From positions 1 through 23,352 of the forward strand of contig JBDREA010000147.1 in NCBI GenBank assembly GCA_043820265.1: 23,352 nucleotides of DNA, given 5' to 3'. The stretch comes from JBDREA01 sp043820265. Lineage in GTDB: Archaea > Altiarchaeota > Altiarchaeia > IMC4 > JBDREA01. The stretch's first letter is position 1, and every line of letters begins with the position of its first letter. The notes beneath the pieces were generated by a model. The model made no database searches, was not told the origin of the DNA, and saw nothing but the letters and a program-made list of their open reading frames with translations. A program made the translations under genes and the position numbers. This document shows positions 1 through 7,555 of the stretch, one piece after another.

Positions 1-1821
1 ACGCAGTTTGGCGACCCAGAAGGAGATCCTCTAACAATCAAGGGAGTCCACAAATCAGGATATCCGTCTGCTGACTTGCACAGAGTTTTTCAAGGGGAAG
101 AAGAAAAGTTCCGAGTTGAAGTCCACTATATGGCGGGAGAAAACACGTTGGTGGTGGTCCGCGATCCAGACCAAAAAATCCTCAAAGTAATAGAAACAGA
201 CGTTAGAGCGGACATAAGTCAACGTCGACGTCGTCCAGGTTCAGCTCCACTTAAGTCACACGAAATAAACAGAATAGAAACGTGGGATGGAAAACCGCGT
301 CTTAGTCTCTCACAAACAACAAGTGATGAAGGATCAACAACTACTTCTACTAAATACGTCTCCCTTGAAGAATTCCTCCAAAAACAAGAACAAAGATTCG
401 AATATGTCGTAGACGAACAGAAGGATTTGAAGGTTGTTGGACTCCACAACGAAAAAGCGGGCACAGAAGAGCATCGTTTAATGAAAGGAGATACAGAGCT
501 TCTGAGGCTTGAAGCTAAACTGGTTGGGGAAAAAGATCTGGAATGCAAATTAGTTGATCCAAAAGGAGAATTGCTTGAGGGTCCCTGGAAAACCGGCGTA
601 ATGCCAGGCGACGAAATTGGTATAATAGTAGATGGCCAAAGGAGGTTTATGTTCATAGACAACGGTGGAAAAATCATTGATGCATCTCTTCATATCACCA
701 ATGAGGATGGAAGTGAAGCAAGCAGATTTGAACGAAACATCTCCGAGCACGTAGATTCTCAAACCAAAAAAATCCAGGCTGCTGGCTCCACTCAACAAAC
801 ATCAGGAAAGGGATTACCCGAAAGAGCACAACGGCCTGAGGGTGAGGGGCCCTGGAAGTTTGAATACAAAGTAGGTGATCTTACTGTTAAGGTAGTGCAC
901 GATCCAGATGAAGAAAGAGAAGATCATACGTTGTGTCTGGGAGAGCAGGAACTCTTAGTTTTACGAGCTTCTTGTCTGAAGAAAAAAATATGGCAAAAAA
1001 CCACTGATGTGGAAGTTTTTGATCCCTCCGACAAAGAAATGAAAAGTCGATTGACGCTTGGAGCTAGTTGGAAAGATCTAGACCGCGACGGAGGCCAGTG
1101 GATGAGATTAGTAGAAAAAGACGGTCGATACAATGCAGCTGTCTTCACCAAAACTGCTGAGGGTGAAGTAGTCCTAGACCCTGTTATCTATGAAGTGAAA
1201 GATCTCCTTGACCTTACCCCCTATATAGAAAAAGCCAAAGCGAAATCCAGCAGACTTGAGGGGGTTCCCCCACCGATAGACCTTGAGACCGGAAAAAAAT
1301 CTTCTTATCAGGTTAAAGCGGGAGAGGCGGGAGCTGAAGTGACATTCGACGTCCAGGTCGCTCAACAACAAGACGAAAATGGGGGTTTAAGGGAGGCCCA
1401 TTGCATTTCCCGGATGGGAGAGGAACTGCTGCGCGTGGAAGTCCGCGATCAAGACGAAGCAGCCCGAAAAGCTAATATAATAATTCGAGGTCCTGGGGGT
1501 GAAAAAGCTCTGAAAATCATGGATGTAGGCTATGATTACAAGCGAGAAGGACATGGATTTGAAGCCGGAAAGCCCATGTTGAATATAAAATATGGCCGGG
1601 GTAAGTTGTCATTCGACCTGCTACTGCCAAAAGGGGGAATAGAAATGGAGAGCTGGGAGGATCTCAGAGAATACTTCCCCAAAGATTGGAATAAACCTAA
1701 AAGACTCGATCCTGCAACTTTACCTCCCAGACCCGATGAAAGCCATCGGACTCGGCCACAAACCCCTCCTCAGAGCCAAAGGCCAAGACGTCTTGGTGGA
1801 GGCCCCCCCAACATAGACTGA
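1..1821 (+). CDS. Tandem-repeat protein of unknown function, 5' end outside window
   Basis: The frame is open from base 1 to the stop at 1819-1821. The TTG at 76 is internal, because codons 1-25 read on without a stop and belong to the first repeat. I do not recognise the family. The visible 606 residues hold four tandem units of about 125-145 residues, starting near bases 1 (cut), 394, 853 and 1300. Each unit has an 'H-x-hydrophobic-x-x-G-E-x-E-L-L-R-hydrophobic-E' strand pair, then a 'D-P-x-x-x-x-L' turn (GPGGEKAL in the last unit), then a Gly-rich beta stretch. Three units end in an acidic helix, such as VSLEEFLQK, VKDLLDLTPYIEK and SWEDLREYFPK. The C-terminus is Pro/Arg-rich (PPRPDESHRTRPQTPP). 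No membrane segment is visible, and the missing N-terminus could hold a signal. Coding is certain; function is unknown. Confidence 0.85.
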   Translation, partial: TQFGDPEGDPLTIKGVHKSGYPSADLHRVFQGEEEKFRVEVHYMAGENTLVVVRDPDQKILKVIETDVRADISQRRRRPGSAPLKSHEINRIETWDGKPRLSLSQTTSDEGSTTTSTKYVSLEEFLQKQEQRFEYVVDEQKDLKVVGLHNEKAGTEEHRLMKGDTELLRLEAKLVGEKDLECKLVDPKGELLEGPWKTGVMPGDEIGIIVDGQRRFMFIDNGGKIIDASLHITNEDGSEASRFERNISEHVDSQTKKIQAAGSTQQTSGKGLPERAQRPEGEGPWKFEYKVGDLTVKVVHDPDEEREDHTLCLGEQELLVLRASCLKKKIWQKTTDVEVFDPSDKEMKSRLTLGASWKDLDRDGGQWMRLVEKDGRYNAAVFTKTAEGEVVLDPVIYEVKDLLDLTPYIEKAKAKSSRLEGVPPPIDLETGKKSSYQVKAGEAGAEVTFDVQVAQQQDENGGLREAHCISRMGEELLRVEVRDQDEAARKANIIIRGPGGEKALKIMDVGYDYKREGHGFEAGKPMLNIKYGRGKLSFDLLLPKGGIEMESWEDLREYFPKDWNKPKRLDPATLPPRPDESHRTRPQTPPQSQRPRRLGGGPPNID

Positions 1822-1886
1822 TCCTTGCCTTTTATTTTTATCCTCTAATTCTTCTTCATTAATTTTATGTTTTGAGGTGAGCGAAT

Positions 1887-2435
1887 ATGTTGGAGTGGAT
1901 AATAATCATCGTTTTGGTGGTTGGGGTCTTGGTTGTCATCGGAATCTACAACGGTTTGGTGAGGCTGAGGCAGGAAGTGAAGAATAGTTGGGCGCAGATC
2001 GATGTTCAGCTGAAAAGGCGAAACGACTTGATCCCGAATCTCGTTGAGACAGTTAAGGGCTACGCAGCACACGAAAAAACGACTTTCGAAAACGTGACGA
2101 AGGCTAGGGCTGCGGTGATGAGCGCGAAGGGCCCCGCAGAAACCGCGAAGGCGAGCAACTTCTTATCTGATACATTGAAGAGCCTATTTGCAGTATCTGA
2201 GAACTATCCGGAACTTAAGGCAAACGAAAACTTCATGCAGTTGCAGGAGGAGTTGACTGGAACAGAAAACAAGATAGCCTACGCAAGGCAGCACTACAAC
2301 GACGTCGTAATGGAGTTCAACACACGGATCCAGGTGTTCCCGAACGTGATGATCGCAGGACCCATGGGCTTCAAACAGGAAGAGTTCTTCGAGACACCCG
2401 AAGCAGAGAAGGCGGTGCCCAAAGTCAAATTCTAA
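1887..2435 (+). CDS. lemA: LemA family membrane-anchored protein
   Basis: The 182-residue protein begins with one hydrophobic membrane segment (about residues 4-24). A mainly helical soluble domain follows, with the family's typical stretches: RLRQEVKNSWAQIDVQLKRR, NDLIPNLVETVKGYA, then ELTGTENKIAYARQHYND and a tail ending in PEAEKAVPKVKF. Length and order match LemA proteins of bacteria and archaea, whose biochemical role is still unclear. GAGGTGA at 1874-1880 is a good Shine-Dalgarno site for the ATG at 1887. htpX follows 45 bases downstream on the same strand. The LemA-HtpX pairing is common, so the two may work together at the membrane; that link is inferred from context. Confidence 0.93.
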   Translation: MLEWIIIIVLVVGVLVVIGIYNGLVRLRQEVKNSWAQIDVQLKRRNDLIPNLVETVKGYAAHEKTTFENVTKARAAVMSAKGPAETAKASNFLSDTLKSLFAVSENYPELKANENFMQLQEELTGTENKIAYARQHYNDVVMEFNTRIQVFPNVMIAGPMGFKQEEFFETPEAEKAVPKVKF

Positions 2436-2480
2436 CTGGGCTAGATGTCAATAAATGGAATTTAGTAGGGGGAAACGACT

Positions 2481-3389
2481 ATGAGGACCATGTTCGAGCA
2501 GGTGAGGGCCAACAAAAGAGACAGCTGGATCCTGATGTTCGGATTCATCGTCGTCATCGGAGTACTTGGCTCGATTCTCGGGCTTGCCTGGGGAAATGTT
2601 AATGTCGGATTAGTCATAGCCGTCACCATCTCCATCGTCTACGGCCTCATCGCCTACTACTCGGGCGGCGCACTCATCCTGAAGCTCTCGGGCGCCCGGG
2701 AGGTCACAAAAAAGGAATACCCCTACCTGTTTCACACGATCGAAGGCCTCGCTATCGCAGCAGGTGTCCCGACACCGAAGGCCTACGTCATAGAAGACAG
2801 CGCACTCAATGCATTCGCAACCGGCCGCGACCCGAAGCACGCAGCCATAACAGTCACAACAGGGCTTTTGAAGGTCATGGACCGCCAGGAACTCGAAGGA
2901 GTCATCGCCCACGAAATGAGCCACATCTCAAACTTCGACATCCGCTTCATGATGCTAACGACCGTTATGGTGGGCATCGTGACGCTATTATCCGACTTCC
3001 TTCTAAGGACCTTCCTCTGGGGCGGCCACGGGGGAAGAAGAAAGCAAAGCCAGGGAGGCGGTGGAATCCAGATAGCCTTCATCGTCATCGGAATCCTTTT
3101 TGCGATACTTGCCCCCCTCATCGGCCAGATGATAAAGTTCGCCATCAGCCGCCAACGCGAGTACCTCGCAGACGCCAACGCCGCGGTGCTGACGCGCTAT
3201 CCCCCGGGCCTTGCAGGAGCCCTCGATAAAATCCGCCAAGACCCAGACCCCCTCGTCGACACAGCCAATAAGGCGACAGCCCACCTCTACATCAGCACAC
3301 CCTTCCGCGACACAAAAAGTTACGTAGCCGGCCTCTTCTCAACACACCCACCCATAGACGAAAGGATAAAAAGACTGCAGAAGATGTGA
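2481..3389 (+). CDS. htpX: HtpX-type membrane zinc metalloprotease
   Basis: This is a 302-residue M48 peptidase with the catalytic face toward the cytosol, in a family that degrades misfolded membrane proteins. Two membrane segments (about 17-37 and 43-63) precede the zinc motif HEMSH at residues 144-148. A third ligand, Glu227, lies in the conserved REYLAD segment, and further hydrophobic segments lie at about 155-180 and 197-220. The C-terminal FSTHPPIDERI block is typical of the family. AGGGGG at 2467-2472 precedes the ATG. The last 110 bases (3280-3389) occur again, diverged, at 4071-4180, so this 3' end may have been replaced or duplicated. The protein itself looks complete and functional. 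Confidence 0.96.
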   Translation: MRTMFEQVRANKRDSWILMFGFIVVIGVLGSILGLAWGNVNVGLVIAVTISIVYGLIAYYSGGALILKLSGAREVTKKEYPYLFHTIEGLAIAAGVPTPKAYVIEDSALNAFATGRDPKHAAITVTTGLLKVMDRQELEGVIAHEMSHISNFDIRFMMLTTVMVGIVTLLSDFLLRTFLWGGHGGRRKQSQGGGGIQIAFIVIGILFAILAPLIGQMIKFAISRQREYLADANAAVLTRYPPGLAGALDKIRQDPDPLVDTANKATAHLYISTPFRDTKSYVAGLFSTHPPIDERIKRLQKM

Positions 3390-3412
3390 ATTATGGGGGG
3401 AATCCATGAATT

Positions 3413-3685
3413 CTATCCTTGTTTTTCGAGTTCCATAAGGTATGCCTGAATCTCCTTTATCCTTTTCGGGTCAATTGAGACGTGGACGCCGTAGTGTTTC
3501 TTTTTCGTTTTTAGAAATCCTTTGTTTGCGATTTTGTTGAGGGCTTTGAGTATTGTTTTCTTGTCTTCGGGAGGTTTTCCTTTTGGGATGTTTTCGCCTA
3601 GGATTTGGTGGGCGCCGAAGTATCGTCCTGCCAAGAGCGCGTCGATGACATAAATATGTGCCCGGATAAGTGAAATTTTCTTCAT
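3413..3685 (-). CDS. Small winged-helix-like DNA-binding protein
   Basis: The protein has 90 residues: an N-terminal helix (RAHIYVIDALLAGRYFGAHQ), then a recognition-helix-like stretch (KKTILKALNKIANKGFLKTK), a basic beta wing and a final helix. This layout suggests a winged-helix protein, but I do not recognise a named family. It is divergent from the gene at 3737 and shares with it a 51-base intergenic region holding one TATA-like sequence. ATG at 3685 lies about 19 bases from the centre of that box on the minus strand, which would give a very short leader or none. Together with its divergent neighbour it fills the segment between the two htpX 3' ends, which suggests joint arrival. Regulator function is inferred from fold only. 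Confidence 0.7.
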   Translation of the reverse strand: MKKISLIRAHIYVIDALLAGRYFGAHQILGENIPKGKPPEDKKTILKALNKIANKGFLKTKKKHYGVHVSIDPKRIKEIQAYLMELEKQG

Positions 3686-3699
3686 AGTACGTTAAACTG

Positions 3700-3710
3700 A
3701 TTTAAATATT
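3700..3710. promoter_or_regulatory. TATA-like box shared by the divergent small regulators
   Basis: ATTTAAATATT is nearly palindromic and is the only strongly AT-rich TATA-like sequence in the 51 bases between the starts at 3685 (minus) and 3737 (plus). Its centre lies about 19 bases from the minus start and 32 from the plus start, compatible with short or absent leaders. Each regulator may act on this site; that is inference. Confidence 0.4.
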
Positions 3711-3736
3711 GGTCTTTCAATAATAACATATTAACA

Positions 3737-4045
3737 ATGGCCTTAAAACACCTGTTCGGCGAAAAGCCCAATCCTATCGTCCTCGACTACTTTCTTCTGA
3801 ACCAATACTGGGACTACAGCCTCACCGACGTATCGCGGGAAACAGGAATCAGCTACCGCACACTCCAAAAAACAATCCCAGAGCTCGTCTCAAAAAACCT
3901 TCTAGTCCACACCCGCACCGAAGGCAAAGCGAAACTCTACCAGATAAACCAAAAAAACCCCCTAGTCAAAGAACTAAAGGAACTAAGCCGCCAAAGCGAC
4001 ATACAATACGCCCAAAAACTCACAGAGCCGACACCACATATTTAA
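3737..4045 (+). CDS. Winged helix-turn-helix transcriptional regulator
   Basis: The 102-residue protein has a clear helix-turn-helix: YSLTDVSRETGISYRTLQ, then KTIPELVSKNLLV and a wing (HTRTEGKAKLYQIN), as in ArsR/MarR-like archaeal regulators. No metal-binding cysteines or effector domain are visible, so it probably acts as a small DNA-binding homodimer. It is divergent from another small winged-helix gene at 3413-3685. The start at 3737 is the first ATG and has no obvious Shine-Dalgarno site, consistent with a leaderless message. The stop is followed after 25 bases by the displaced htpX 3' end. The exact family and target are unknown; autoregulation through the shared intergenic region is a reasonable inference. 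Confidence 0.8.
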   Translation: MALKHLFGEKPNPIVLDYFLLNQYWDYSLTDVSRETGISYRTLQKTIPELVSKNLLVHTRTEGKAKLYQINQKNPLVKELKELSRQSDIQYAQKLTEPTPHI

Positions 4046-4070
4046 AGCAAATCAGGAATCAGGGAAAGAT

Positions 4071-4180
4071 CCCACCTCTACATCAGCACACCCTTCCGTG
4101 ACACAAAAAGTTACGTAGCCGGACTCTTCTCAACGCATCCGCCCATAGACGACCGAATAAAAAGACTCCAGAAGATGTAA
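4071..4180 (+). pseudogene. Displaced second copy of the htpX 3' end
   Basis: These 110 bases align without gaps to 3280-3389, the last 36 codons of htpX plus stop, with 10 differences. Read in the htpX frame the copy still encodes HLYISTPFRDTKSYVAGLF and continues to the stop. The only amino-acid change is Glu to Asp in the PIDER segment. Six sense codons differ synonymously and the stop is TAA instead of TGA. Homology begins abruptly at 4071, and no start codon or ribosome site belongs to it. Nearly pure synonymous divergence means the copy evolved as part of a working htpX before it was cut off. Confidence 0.85.
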
Positions 4181-4184
4181 GGGA

Positions 4185-4883
4185 TTATTTTTCCCCCTTG
4201 GCGCCTATGTCGTCCGTATTCATGGTTTCTAATCCGAACCTGTTTTTGACATCGTCTGTCAATCTTTTGAATGTAGCCTCTTCTGCAGTTCTTTTTTCTC
4301 CCGGGACAAGCGAAGATTCCAGTCGAGCACCTGGGATGAGGGCTCGTGCGAGATGGAAGAAAAATCCATTTATTTCCTTGCTAGTGTCAGCTAAATCAGT
4401 TAATTCCTGAAACCAAGCATTTCCTCCTTCCTCTGAAGGTTCGGTTACGAATACCTGTGGGGTATCTTGTTCAGGAACCCAATGAGTTCCCCAAAGTTGC
4501 ATAAAGGTTGATACACCATACCTATGCTTGGGATTTTTAAGGTCTAATGCAAGACGCCTTGATTCGGCCGGTGGGTTCTTCCCCCCCCGACTTGTTCTAG
4601 ACCATTCAAGTGAAACTTCAGCAGAGAATCCACCCATTTGAAATTTTGATTTAAAGCAGCAACTTTCAATCTCCAAATCCGATGATATGCCTTGTGGACA
4701 GGTGCTCTTTAAAATCCCTCCCCGTTCTGGATTTTCAAGCCGGAATACAAATTCGTTTGGTAAGGTAAAGTTTTTAGACCCACCTTTAAGCACTGGGAGT
4801 AGTGAGGAAACGACCTCTGTAAGATTTGATAATGGGGGGGGAAAAATCCTGTTATCCTCTTCCCTTCTCTGCTTCTGTCCCAT
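4185..4883 (-). CDS. Hypothetical protein
   Basis: A 232-residue protein I do not recognise. The middle reads as a beta-rich domain (DLEIESCCFKSKFQMGGFSA, then VSLEWSRTSRGGK). It is followed by an alpha/beta part with LWGTHWVPEQ and a helical C-terminus ending in Lys-rich residues. No signal peptide or membrane segment is visible. The gene contains two 8-base mononucleotide tracts, at 4581-4588 and 4834-4841, either of which could shift the frame. It ends five bases from the htpX fragment, convergently. The ATG at 4883 lies in an AT-rich region 72 bases downstream of the trkH stop, so it may have its own promoter. Length and an uninterrupted frame support a real gene. Confidence 0.65.
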   Translation of the reverse strand: MGQKQRREEDNRIFPPPLSNLTEVVSSLLPVLKGGSKNFTLPNEFVFRLENPERGGILKSTCPQGISSDLEIESCCFKSKFQMGGFSAEVSLEWSRTSRGGKNPPAESRRLALDLKNPKHRYGVSTFMQLWGTHWVPEQDTPQVFVTEPSEEGGNAWFQELTDLADTSKEINGFFFHLARALIPGARLESSLVPGEKRTAEEATFKRLTDDVKNRFGLETMNTDDIGAKGEK

Positions 4884-4955
4884 GATATATTACCAGAATT
4901 TCAGGAAATAAAACGACTGAATATGATTTAGTGTTTCCATTTAACATTTGTTACT

Positions 4956-6467
4956 CTACTTCCAGTCTTTGGATTTTTCGTAGATGGGCTGTAGCAGCAT
5001 CAGCATCGGAAATATCTCTAGCCTTCCCACCCACATCAATAGTGCGACGACGATTTTTCCGATTGCTGGCATGTGGTACCATGGGTCGCCTGTGATGTAG
5101 ACGATGCCGACGTTACCCATCGCCGACAAAGTCAAGGCCATGCTATGGTATCCGGTGTATCCTAGAAGCATGAAGAATAACGCGCCAATGACCGCTATTA
5201 CTAGATAGATCATCCCGAAGCCCAGCACATAAAGGATGTCTTCTGCGTCGATGGGTTTTTGGTCGACTTTCATCACTACGACAGCGGATCTGGGTAGAAG
5301 CATTCTCTTTGTGACATAAAAGACCGCCCTGATGATGATGGCTAATCTAAGTAATTTTATCCCTCCTGCAGTTGAGCCGTACATTCCCCCAGTATACATC
5401 AAACCCATAATGATTGTTTGGGTGACCTCCGGCCAATCCCCTGCATTTGCAGTGGAAAAGCCGGTGCAGGTTATGGCAGAAACCGTCTGAAAAACCGAAA
5501 GCCTAAACGACTCCCAACCATTCAACAAATCTACGTGTTGAAATCCCGCACCTTGATTGTAAAGCGAAGGCGTGATGATCGCTACAGAAAAAAGGATTAG
5601 AATAAACATATACCTTGTCTCAATATTTCCAAAGAATCCTTTGATGTCACCGTTTAGAAGCCGATAGTGCAATAGGAAGCTGACTGCGCCAACGATCATG
5701 AAGAAGATCAGTATGCCCTCTATCAACGGGCTATTGAAATATGCAATCGACTGGCTGTGAGTGGAAAAGCCGCCTGTTGAAAGCGCCGAAAACGAATGGT
5801 TGACAGCGTCGAAGGGGGTCATGCCGGCTAAATACAAAAGGACTGCGCAGGTGAAAGTGAATATCCCATAAATCTTCCAGGTTTCCTTTAACGTCCCTTT
5901 AATAGCGGGCCTTATCTTTTGGCTTCCGACTTCGGAGCCATAGTATGCTTTGGCGGCTGTCTTAGATTGCATCAAAACCATCAATGCCAGGGCTATGATT
6001 CCGACTCCGCCAACTAAGTGGGTTAAGCTTCGATAAAAGAGTATGTCGTAGTCTCCTGAATCCATCAGGTACTCGGGGTATTCGATTTGGGTCATACCTG
6101 TTGTCGCCCATCCCGACATGCTTTCAAAGAACGCGTCCACCGGCCCGAGTGTCCCGCGAATCATGAATGGAAGCGCCCCGACAAGGGCGACGATGAGCCA
6201 AATAAACACCATGGAGAGGAGCGCGTGTTTGGCTTCAGTATGCCTTTGGGATTTGAAGTTCTTTCTGATTGCCGCAGCTGTCAGATGAAATATGAAGCCC
6301 GGGATTATGAAGGCGACAATCTTTACAATTATCTCCAGTATGCCCGCATCTCCCCCATAAAGTATGCTTACGACTATGGGTATGAGCATAATGTATGCTA
6401 GGAGCTGAAAGACCCCGGCCATGTCTCTTATGACCACCTCGACGTCCTCTCGTCTTATCAGGTTCAC
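4956..6467 (-). CDS. trkH: TrkH/KtrB-type potassium transporter, membrane subunit
   Basis: This 503-residue integral membrane protein is made of four M1-P-M2 units that form one potassium pore. The four selectivity-filter segments are visible: ATTGM at 121-125, STGGF at 230-234, TCTGF at 333-337 and AMGNVG at 449-454. The conserved GSTAGGIK loop follows the third unit, and the end carries GRLEIFP, typical of TrkH. Partner proteins of the TrkA type (cytosolic NAD-binding) are expected but not present in this window. Translation most likely begins at GTG 6467; the ATG two bases upstream is out of frame and runs into TGA. A TATA-like sequence at 6495-6503 on the minus strand lies inside the left inverted repeat of the adjacent element. 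Confidence 0.95.
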   Translation of the reverse strand: MNLIRREDVEVVIRDMAGVFQLLAYIMLIPIVVSILYGGDAGILEIIVKIVAFIIPGFIFHLTAAAIRKNFKSQRHTEAKHALLSMVFIWLIVALVGALPFMIRGTLGPVDAFFESMSGWATTGMTQIEYPEYLMDSGDYDILFYRSLTHLVGGVGIIALALMVLMQSKTAAKAYYGSEVGSQKIRPAIKGTLKETWKIYGIFTFTCAVLLYLAGMTPFDAVNHSFSALSTGGFSTHSQSIAYFNSPLIEGILIFFMIVGAVSFLLHYRLLNGDIKGFFGNIETRYMFILILFSVAIITPSLYNQGAGFQHVDLLNGWESFRLSVFQTVSAITCTGFSTANAGDWPEVTQTIIMGLMYTGGMYGSTAGGIKLLRLAIIIRAVFYVTKRMLLPRSAVVVMKVDQKPIDAEDILYVLGFGMIYLVIAVIGALFFMLLGYTGYHSMALTLSAMGNVGIVYITGDPWYHMPAIGKIVVALLMWVGRLEIFPMLMLLQPIYEKSKDWK

Positions 6468-6497
6468 ATTAAAAACCTTTTTTTAGTTGGGCTGTAA

Positions 6498-6709
6498 TAT
6501 AGTTGAGGGCACAACTCTCTATACAATCTTTTGTGTCCTCAAATATATTAAGTGGCCGTAGGCCACTTATACACAACACTAAATTCACGTAGTGAATTTG
6601 TGCGCAGAAACGACGATGTCGTTTCTCGCGAAACAGCATAGCTGTTTTTAGTGTATTTGAGAGCATAACTAACCTTGGAATTGTCCAGAAAGTTATGCTT
6701 TCAACTATA
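6498..6709. repeat. Hairpin-cluster element with imperfect terminal inverted repeats
   Basis: The ends at 6498-6520 and 6687-6709 are 23-base inverted repeats with 19 matches, all four differences being transitions (consensus starts TATAGTTGARRGCAYAACT). A third, direct copy of GARRGCAYAACT lies at 6659-6670. Inside are four tight hairpins with three-base loops: 6549-6557/6561-6569 (loop GTA), 6581-6588/6592-6599 (GTA), 6606-6614/6618-6626 (GAT) and 6631-6637/6641-6647 (ATA). Outer stems enclose them: CTCAAATA 6538-6545 with 6654-6661, and ACACT 6576-6580 with 6650-6654. Each terminal repeat read outward contains TCAACTATA, a TATA-like sequence placed about 32-35 bases before trkH and the PheT-like gene. 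It could be a small mobile element, a structured leader, or a twin promoter with operators. Confidence 0.75.
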
Positions 6710-6742
6710 ACATATCTTCATTTCCATTAAAAGAGGGAAAAT

Positions 6743-7543
6743 ATGCCGACAGTTGAATACAGCTTCACAGAACTCTGCAATCTTTTGGGGAAAAAATATT
6801 CTCCCGAAGAACTGAGCAAGTCAATACCAATGATTGGCGTGGGATTAGAGGAAATCAATGAAGAAAAGCTTGTAGTAGAAGTTTTTCCGAACCGACCGGA
6901 TTACCTTTCCCTTGAAGGATTTGCTCGGGCATTAAAGGGGTTTTTGTCGATCGAAACCGGCCTACCAGCTTACTCTGTAAAGCCTTCAGGAATCAAGTTT
7001 TATGTGGAAAAAAGCGTTAAAGAGGTTCGCCCCGCGCTCGCAGTCGGCGTGGCTAAAGGCGTCGACCTATCTGATGAACAAACCCTGATATCTCTTATGA
7101 ACATCCAGGAAAAGCTCCATTTGACTCACGGAAGAAACCGGGCGAAAGTCGCAATCGGTGTTCACGACCTGGACAAAGTCGTAGCCCCCTTCACCTACAA
7201 GGCAGTTGAACCAGACAGCGTTAAGTTCGTGCCACTTGACATGACTGAGAAATTGAGCTTGAAGCAGATCCTAAGCAGGCATCCGAAGGGCCGAGATTAT
7301 GCCTGGATCCTGGAGGGTAAGACGAAGTATCCCCTATTCGTTGACGCAAACGGAGACGTTTTAAGCTTTCCCCCGATCATCAACGGAGAACTGACAAGGC
7401 TCAGAGAAGAAACCAGAAATCTCTTCTTGGATCTTACCGGTACAAGCCAGCTTGCAGTAGAGCAGGCATTAAACATAATATGCTGCGGGCTAGCCGACAG
7501 GGGCGCGGAGATCCAGTCAGTCGAAGTTATCTATCGGGATTAA
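6743..7543 (+). CDS. pheT: PheRS beta-like protein, N-terminal half only
   Basis: The 266 residues match the N-terminal half of archaeal phenylalanyl-tRNA synthetase beta, normally about 550 residues. Visible blocks are the start MPTVEYSFTELCNLLG, VFPNRPDYLSLEGFARAL (about 48-65), the IQEKLHLTHGRNRAKVAIGV block (121-140), HPKGRDYA, and SFPPIINGELTR (208-219), followed by DLTGTS. These cover the region before and including B3/4, the part that edits mischarged Tyr-tRNA in archaeal PheRS. It ends at SVEVIYRD, where full-length proteins continue into B5 and the catalytic-like core. The following DNA encodes a minus-strand membrane protein, so the rest is not simply frameshifted. It may be half of a split PheT, a free-standing editing-domain paralogue, or a fragment. 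Intact conserved blocks argue against decay. Confidence 0.85.
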   Translation: MPTVEYSFTELCNLLGKKYSPEELSKSIPMIGVGLEEINEEKLVVEVFPNRPDYLSLEGFARALKGFLSIETGLPAYSVKPSGIKFYVEKSVKEVRPALAVGVAKGVDLSDEQTLISLMNIQEKLHLTHGRNRAKVAIGVHDLDKVVAPFTYKAVEPDSVKFVPLDMTEKLSLKQILSRHPKGRDYAWILEGKTKYPLFVDANGDVLSFPPIINGELTRLREETRNLFLDLTGTSQLAVEQALNIICCGLADRGAEIQSVEVIYRD

Positions 7544-7555
7544 TTCTTTACCCAA

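Noticed and set aside
4071..4180. The htpX 3' copy as an independent small gene
   Set aside because: It has no start codon or ribosome site, and homology to the htpX tail begins mid-protein.
6469..6666. A 65-residue minus-strand frame between trkH and the PheT-like gene
   Set aside because: It runs entirely through the hairpin cluster; its codons are dictated by the inverted repeats and there is no ribosome site.
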